This document shows positions 5,180 through 8,129 of a stretch of 8,129 nucleotides of DNA, one piece after another (the first letter of the stretch is position 1; every line of letters begins with the position of its first letter). This DNA is from Planctomycetota bacterium. GTDB lineage: Bacteria; Planctomycetota; Phycisphaerae; Phycisphaerales; UBA1924. Below the pieces are notes generated by a model. That model was not told where the DNA came from and did no database searches. It was given only the letters and a program-made list of their open reading frames with translations. The stretch is taken from NCBI GenBank assembly GCA_023434205.1, contig JAEYTB010000224.1, positions 1-8,129 on the forward strand. Direction: 5' to 3'. The position numbers and the translations under genes are program-made.

Positions 5180-8083
5180 ATGACCCCCGCAGGCAACCCC
5201 GGACACGCCAAGCAGCGCCGCACCAAGCGTCGCCGCGGCGTCGCCGCCGTGCTCGCGATGATGTTCCTCATCCTCTTCGGCTCGCTCTCGGTCGCCATGG
5301 CGATCTCGAGCAAGGGCAACATCACCACCGCCGCCACGCACCTGCACGTCTCCCGCGCCCAGAGCGCCGCCGAGACAGGCCTCTCCGTCGCCAGCCGCCG
5401 CCTCTCCAACGCCGCCGGCCGCTTCGTCATCTCCCAGAGCAACGTCGACAGCGCCTTCGGCTGGAACCTCTGGAGTGGCAACCTCCTCGCCCTGGGCCAG
5501 CACTCCGTGCTCCGCCCCGTCACCGGCCGCCAGGACATGCCCACGCCCTCCGGCCTCGCCGCGGCCCTCGCCGAGGACCACGCCCAGGACCAGGACATCG
5601 TCACCGAGGTCGGCATCGCCACCGCCGCGATCGGCAACCGCCCCGCCGGCATGAGCAGCGAGTACAAGTCCACCGAGTGGGTCTTCACCCCCGCCGTCGC
5701 CGTCGAGGCCCGCGCCCCCGGCTCCACCACGCCCCCCCTGGCCTACACCATCACCTACGCCCCCCTGGCCAACGGCACCGACATCCGCGCCATCGTCACC
5801 GGCTACGACTTCGCCTACGGCCGCGCCGGCCAGCCCGTGAAGCGCACCATCATGCAGGACTTCCGCATCGCCAAGCGCGTCCGCAGCGCCATCATCAGCC
5901 CCACCCGCGTCATGATCGGCAAGAACGTCATCGTCAGCGGCGACATCGGCTCTCGCTACACCAGCGTCGACACCGCCCACGGCCACCCCCTCGTGCTCCG
6001 CTCCGACTTCCGCAAGCTCGACCCCATCCTCGACGCTAAGCTCGATTCCTTCTACGCCTCCCTGCCCACTTACGACGTCGACGCCGACAACCGCCTCCGC
6101 GTGAGCCACCCCACCGAGGCCGGCGGCATCCCCTCCGGCGCCCAGGACTACGACGGCGACGGCACCCCCGACCAGGCCTTTGACGACGTCACCGGCGACG
6201 GCTACGTCGATGAGTTCGACCTCTTCCTCCGCCACTTTGACCGCAACAACGACGGCCGCGTCGTCCTCTCCTCCGCCCTCACCCTGGGCACCCCCGCCGA
6301 GAACGAGTCGCCCGAGTTCGTCCAGAGCGACGGCTCGCCCATCGACGACGACCTCGCCCTCCTGGTCGATTCCTACAACCCCGACCGCAACAAGAACGGC
6401 GTCTTCGGCTACATCGACGCCAACCGCAACGGCAAGTGGGACGCCGGCGAGATCATGCTCGACTTCGACTCCACCACCAACAAGTACCGCGACCAGGTCC
6501 TGGGCTACCGCGACGGCGTCATCGACAAGAAGGACCAGTACGCCAAGGTCGCCGGCCAGCTGTCCTTCCGCGTTGACCGCGCCGCCTGGACCAGCGCCCA
6601 GGGCGCCCTCCAGCCCGTGCTCCGCGGCCCCATCGCCCCCACCGAAGGCAAGACGCCCATGAGCTTCCAGGTCGGCGACGTCGACCTGCCCGACCTCAAC
6701 GTCACCATCTTCGGCCCCGCCCAGTCCAACCTCCAGGCCGCCGCCGACGGCGCCACCTTCGCCCAGCAGGTCGCCAGCCAGCTCGGCGTCTCGGTCGGCA
6801 ACCTCGCCACCTACGTCGAGACCCAGCCCTCCACCTCAACCAACCCGCGCTACCTCCGCGTCGACCCCGACACCAACATGGACGGCATGCCCGACAACTG
6901 GGCCACCGCCTACTTCGAGCGCACCCCCTTCAACTCCCCCTCCTTCACCGACTACTACTACCGCCCCGTCTTCGAGAACATGGTCTTCAAGGACGTGCAG
7001 ATCCCCAAGGGCCTCAACGCCCTCTTCAAGAACTGCACCTTCGTCGGCGTCACCTACGTCCGCTGCGAGCAGGACAACACCCACCTGCTCTGGGGCGAGT
7101 ACGGCAAGATGACCATCCCCGCCGGACAGACCCGCCCCCACCCGCGCTTCCCCCGCACCATCTACGGCGACACCGCCGGCGAGACCAGCTACCCCGTCAT
7201 GCTCCCCGTCTCGGCCAAGCCCCCGAACCAGCTCATCCTCATGTCCATGGCCGAGCCGCTGGACCAGGCAGACCTTCCCGCCGACCAGGCCGCCGTCCCC
7301 CAGGGCTTCTCCAGCCTCCCCGATCCCCTCATCCTCAACGACTCCTCCGGCACCCCGCGCCGCGTCGTTGACACCAAGGCCCACTCCAACAACATCCGCT
7401 TCCACGACTGCCTCTTCGTCGGCTCGGTCACCAGCGACGCGCCCCTGGGCTACACCCAGGCCCGCAACAAGCTCCAGTTCACCGGCGCCACCCGCTTCGT
7501 GCAGGTCCACCCCAACTCGCCCAACGACCCCGCCCTCAACCCCCAGCCCTCCGACATGGCGGACATCAAGTCCAGCTCCATGATGGTCCCCAACTACTCC
7601 GTCGACCTGGGCTCCTACAACAGCCCCCCCGAGCAGGACCTCCAGCTCAACGGCGCCATCATCGTCGGCGTCCTCGACATCCGCGGCAACGCCCAGATCG
7701 ACGGCGCCCTCCTCATGACCTTCGCCCCCGTCCTGGGCTCCGGCCCCCTCCGCGACGCCCTGGGCCTGCCCGCCGGCAACCCCTCCAACTACAACACCAC
7801 CATCGGCTACTTCGGACCCAGCGACGGCGACGAGGAAGCGCTCGACCCCAACGAGCTCCCCATGATCAACGGCGTCCGCATCGCCGGATGGGACGTTGAC
7901 GGCGACGGCCTCGTCGATGTCGGCGCCGACCAGCCCCAGCCCGCGGGCTCCTCGCACGTCCCCTTCCACGGCTACGGCCGCGTTCAGCTCCGCTTCGACC
8001 CCAAGATGCAAATCCCCAGCGGCATCATGCTCCCCATGCTGATCGACCCGCTGCCCCACACCTACAGGGAGGGCCGCCCATGA
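5180..8083 (+). CDS. giant PilX-like pilus protein with EF-hand-type calcium loops
   Basis: The 967-residue product starts with a basic segment (KQRRTKRRRG, residues 11-20) and a membrane helix (about 21-42), followed by AQSAAETGLSVASRRL (60-75). This matches the AAExGL signature after the helix of PilX N-terminal domains. PilX-type minor pilins promote pilus assembly and adhesion but are usually below 250 residues, so most of this protein is an added exported region. Residues 323-424 hold five DxDxDG-type loops (starting at 323, 336, 354, 402 and 413), with further ones at 564 and 905. The loops at 336 and 413 fit the 12-residue EF-hand/dockerin pattern best, with acidic residues at positions 1, 5 or 9, and 12. 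Segments such as IGKNVIVSGDIG (246-257), FKNCTFVGVTYV (616-627), FHDCLFVGSVTS (741-752) and LNGAIIVGVLDIRGNAQIDGALL (823-845) look like rungs of a beta-helix. It lies in the pilus operon and overlaps the next gene by 4 bases. A surface calcium-dependent adhesin is inferred; the exact function is unknown. Confidence 0.75.
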   Translation: MTPAGNPGHAKQRRTKRRRGVAAVLAMMFLILFGSLSVAMAISSKGNITTAATHLHVSRAQSAAETGLSVASRRLSNAAGRFVISQSNVDSAFGWNLWSGNLLALGQHSVLRPVTGRQDMPTPSGLAAALAEDHAQDQDIVTEVGIATAAIGNRPAGMSSEYKSTEWVFTPAVAVEARAPGSTTPPLAYTITYAPLANGTDIRAIVTGYDFAYGRAGQPVKRTIMQDFRIAKRVRSAIISPTRVMIGKNVIVSGDIGSRYTSVDTAHGHPLVLRSDFRKLDPILDAKLDSFYASLPTYDVDADNRLRVSHPTEAGGIPSGAQDYDGDGTPDQAFDDVTGDGYVDEFDLFLRHFDRNNDGRVVLSSALTLGTPAENESPEFVQSDGSPIDDDLALLVDSYNPDRNKNGVFGYIDANRNGKWDAGEIMLDFDSTTNKYRDQVLGYRDGVIDKKDQYAKVAGQLSFRVDRAAWTSAQGALQPVLRGPIAPTEGKTPMSFQVGDVDLPDLNVTIFGPAQSNLQAAADGATFAQQVASQLGVSVGNLATYVETQPSTSTNPRYLRVDPDTNMDGMPDNWATAYFERTPFNSPSFTDYYYRPVFENMVFKDVQIPKGLNALFKNCTFVGVTYVRCEQDNTHLLWGEYGKMTIPAGQTRPHPRFPRTIYGDTAGETSYPVMLPVSAKPPNQLILMSMAEPLDQADLPADQAAVPQGFSSLPDPLILNDSSGTPRRVVDTKAHSNNIRFHDCLFVGSVTSDAPLGYTQARNKLQFTGATRFVQVHPNSPNDPALNPQPSDMADIKSSSMMVPNYSVDLGSYNSPPEQDLQLNGAIIVGVLDIRGNAQIDGALLMTFAPVLGSGPLRDALGLPAGNPSNYNTTIGYFGPSDGDEEALDPNELPMINGVRIAGWDVDGDGLVDVGADQPQPAGSSHVPFHGYGRVQLRFDPKMQIPSGIMLPMLIDPLPHTYREGRP
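6146..6451 (+). other. cluster of five EF-hand/dockerin-like calcium loops
   Basis: Within the PilX-like protein this stretch encodes DYDGDGTPDQAF, DVTGDGYVDEFD, DRNNDGRVVLSS, DRNKNGVFGYID and DANRNGKWDAGE (residues 323-424). Each has the spacing D-x-[DNT]-x-[DN]-G of calcium-binding loops. The spacing is irregular and the flanking helices of true EF-hands are short, so type-3 thrombospondin or dockerin-like folds are equally possible. Calcium binding is inferred from family knowledge. Confidence 0.65.
8066..8073 (+). promoter_or_regulatory. ribosome binding site of the last, truncated gene
   Basis: AGGGAGGG lies six bases before the ATG at 8080, inside the end of the PilX-like coding region. 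It is one of the strongest ribosome binding sites in the window and supports a real gene start there. Confidence 0.7.
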
Positions 8084-8129
8084 GTAGCACCCCGAACCGT
8101 CGCCGCTCCCGCCGCCGCGCCTTCAGCCT
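8080..8129 (+). CDS. probable prepilin-like protein, 5' end only
   Basis: Only 16 complete codons are visible: a very basic leader (MSSTPNRRRSRRR) followed by AFS and then the first two bases of a Leu codon. A basic leader running into A-F-[ST]-L is the start of a type IV prepilin cleavage site, with Ala replacing Gly at -1, which prepilin peptidases tolerate. The gene overlaps the end of the PilX-like gene by 4 bases (ATGA) and has a strong ribosome binding site, so it is translationally coupled to the pilus operon. A PilW-type minor pilin would be the usual next member of such a cluster. This is inference, since the hydrophobic helix and Glu5 are beyond the window. Confidence 0.6.
   Translation, partial: MSSTPNRRRSRRRAFS

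Noticed and set aside
6146..6451. Cellulosomal dockerin domain
   Set aside because: The calcium loops are irregularly spaced and do not form the two near-identical 22-residue segments with recognition residues needed for a true dockerin; no cellulase or cohesin is nearby.
1..8129. CRISPR array, tRNA/rRNA genes, insertion sequence, prophage or defence system
   Set aside because: No regularly spaced repeats, RNA-gene signatures, transposase or terminal repeats were seen, and base composition is uniform across the window.

Overview
The window is a GC-rich, densely packed stretch of bacterial chromosome with every recognisable gene on the + strand. Base composition (strong G/C at third codon positions, long antisense shadow frames) and gene content suggest a Planctomycetota bacterium, most likely of the Phycisphaerae type. 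The clues are a von Willebrand A protein with the ending typical of that group, a PilT-PilC-minor pilin cluster, and a very large PilX-like protein with Ca-binding-type loops. This assignment is an inference; no rRNA or other phylogenetic marker is present.

Left part (1-1969): the 3' end of a VWA-domain protein, then thymidylate kinase (tmk) and the glycerol-3-phosphate acyltransferase plsY. tmk and plsY overlap by 4 bases (ATGA), so they are probably translationally coupled. These are housekeeping functions: dTTP supply and the first acylation step of phospholipid synthesis.

Junction (1970-2069): the longest non-coding stretch, 100 bases. It holds the only convincing promoter-like sequence in the window and a good Shine-Dalgarno site just before the GTG start of pilT. 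This looks like the start of a new transcription unit.

Right part (2070-8129): a type IV pilus/pseudopilus operon. In order it encodes the retraction-type ATPase PilT, the inner-membrane platform protein PilC, a PilV-like prepilin with a canonical G|FTLLE processing site, a 967-residue PilX-like protein, and the first codons of another probable prepilin cut by the window edge. The PilX-like protein carries an N-terminal membrane anchor with the AAExGL signature, a series of DxDxDG calcium loops and beta-helix-like segments. Two perfect hairpins sit in the pilT-pilC and pilC-prepilin gaps and could set the stoichiometry of the products. PilB, the major pilin, the prepilin peptidase and PilM-Q are not in the window.

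The least conventional item is the giant PilX-like protein. It is several times longer than typical PilX minor pilins and is predicted to be a surface-exposed, calcium-binding component of the pilus. No mobile elements, CRISPR arrays, tRNAs or rRNAs were seen.
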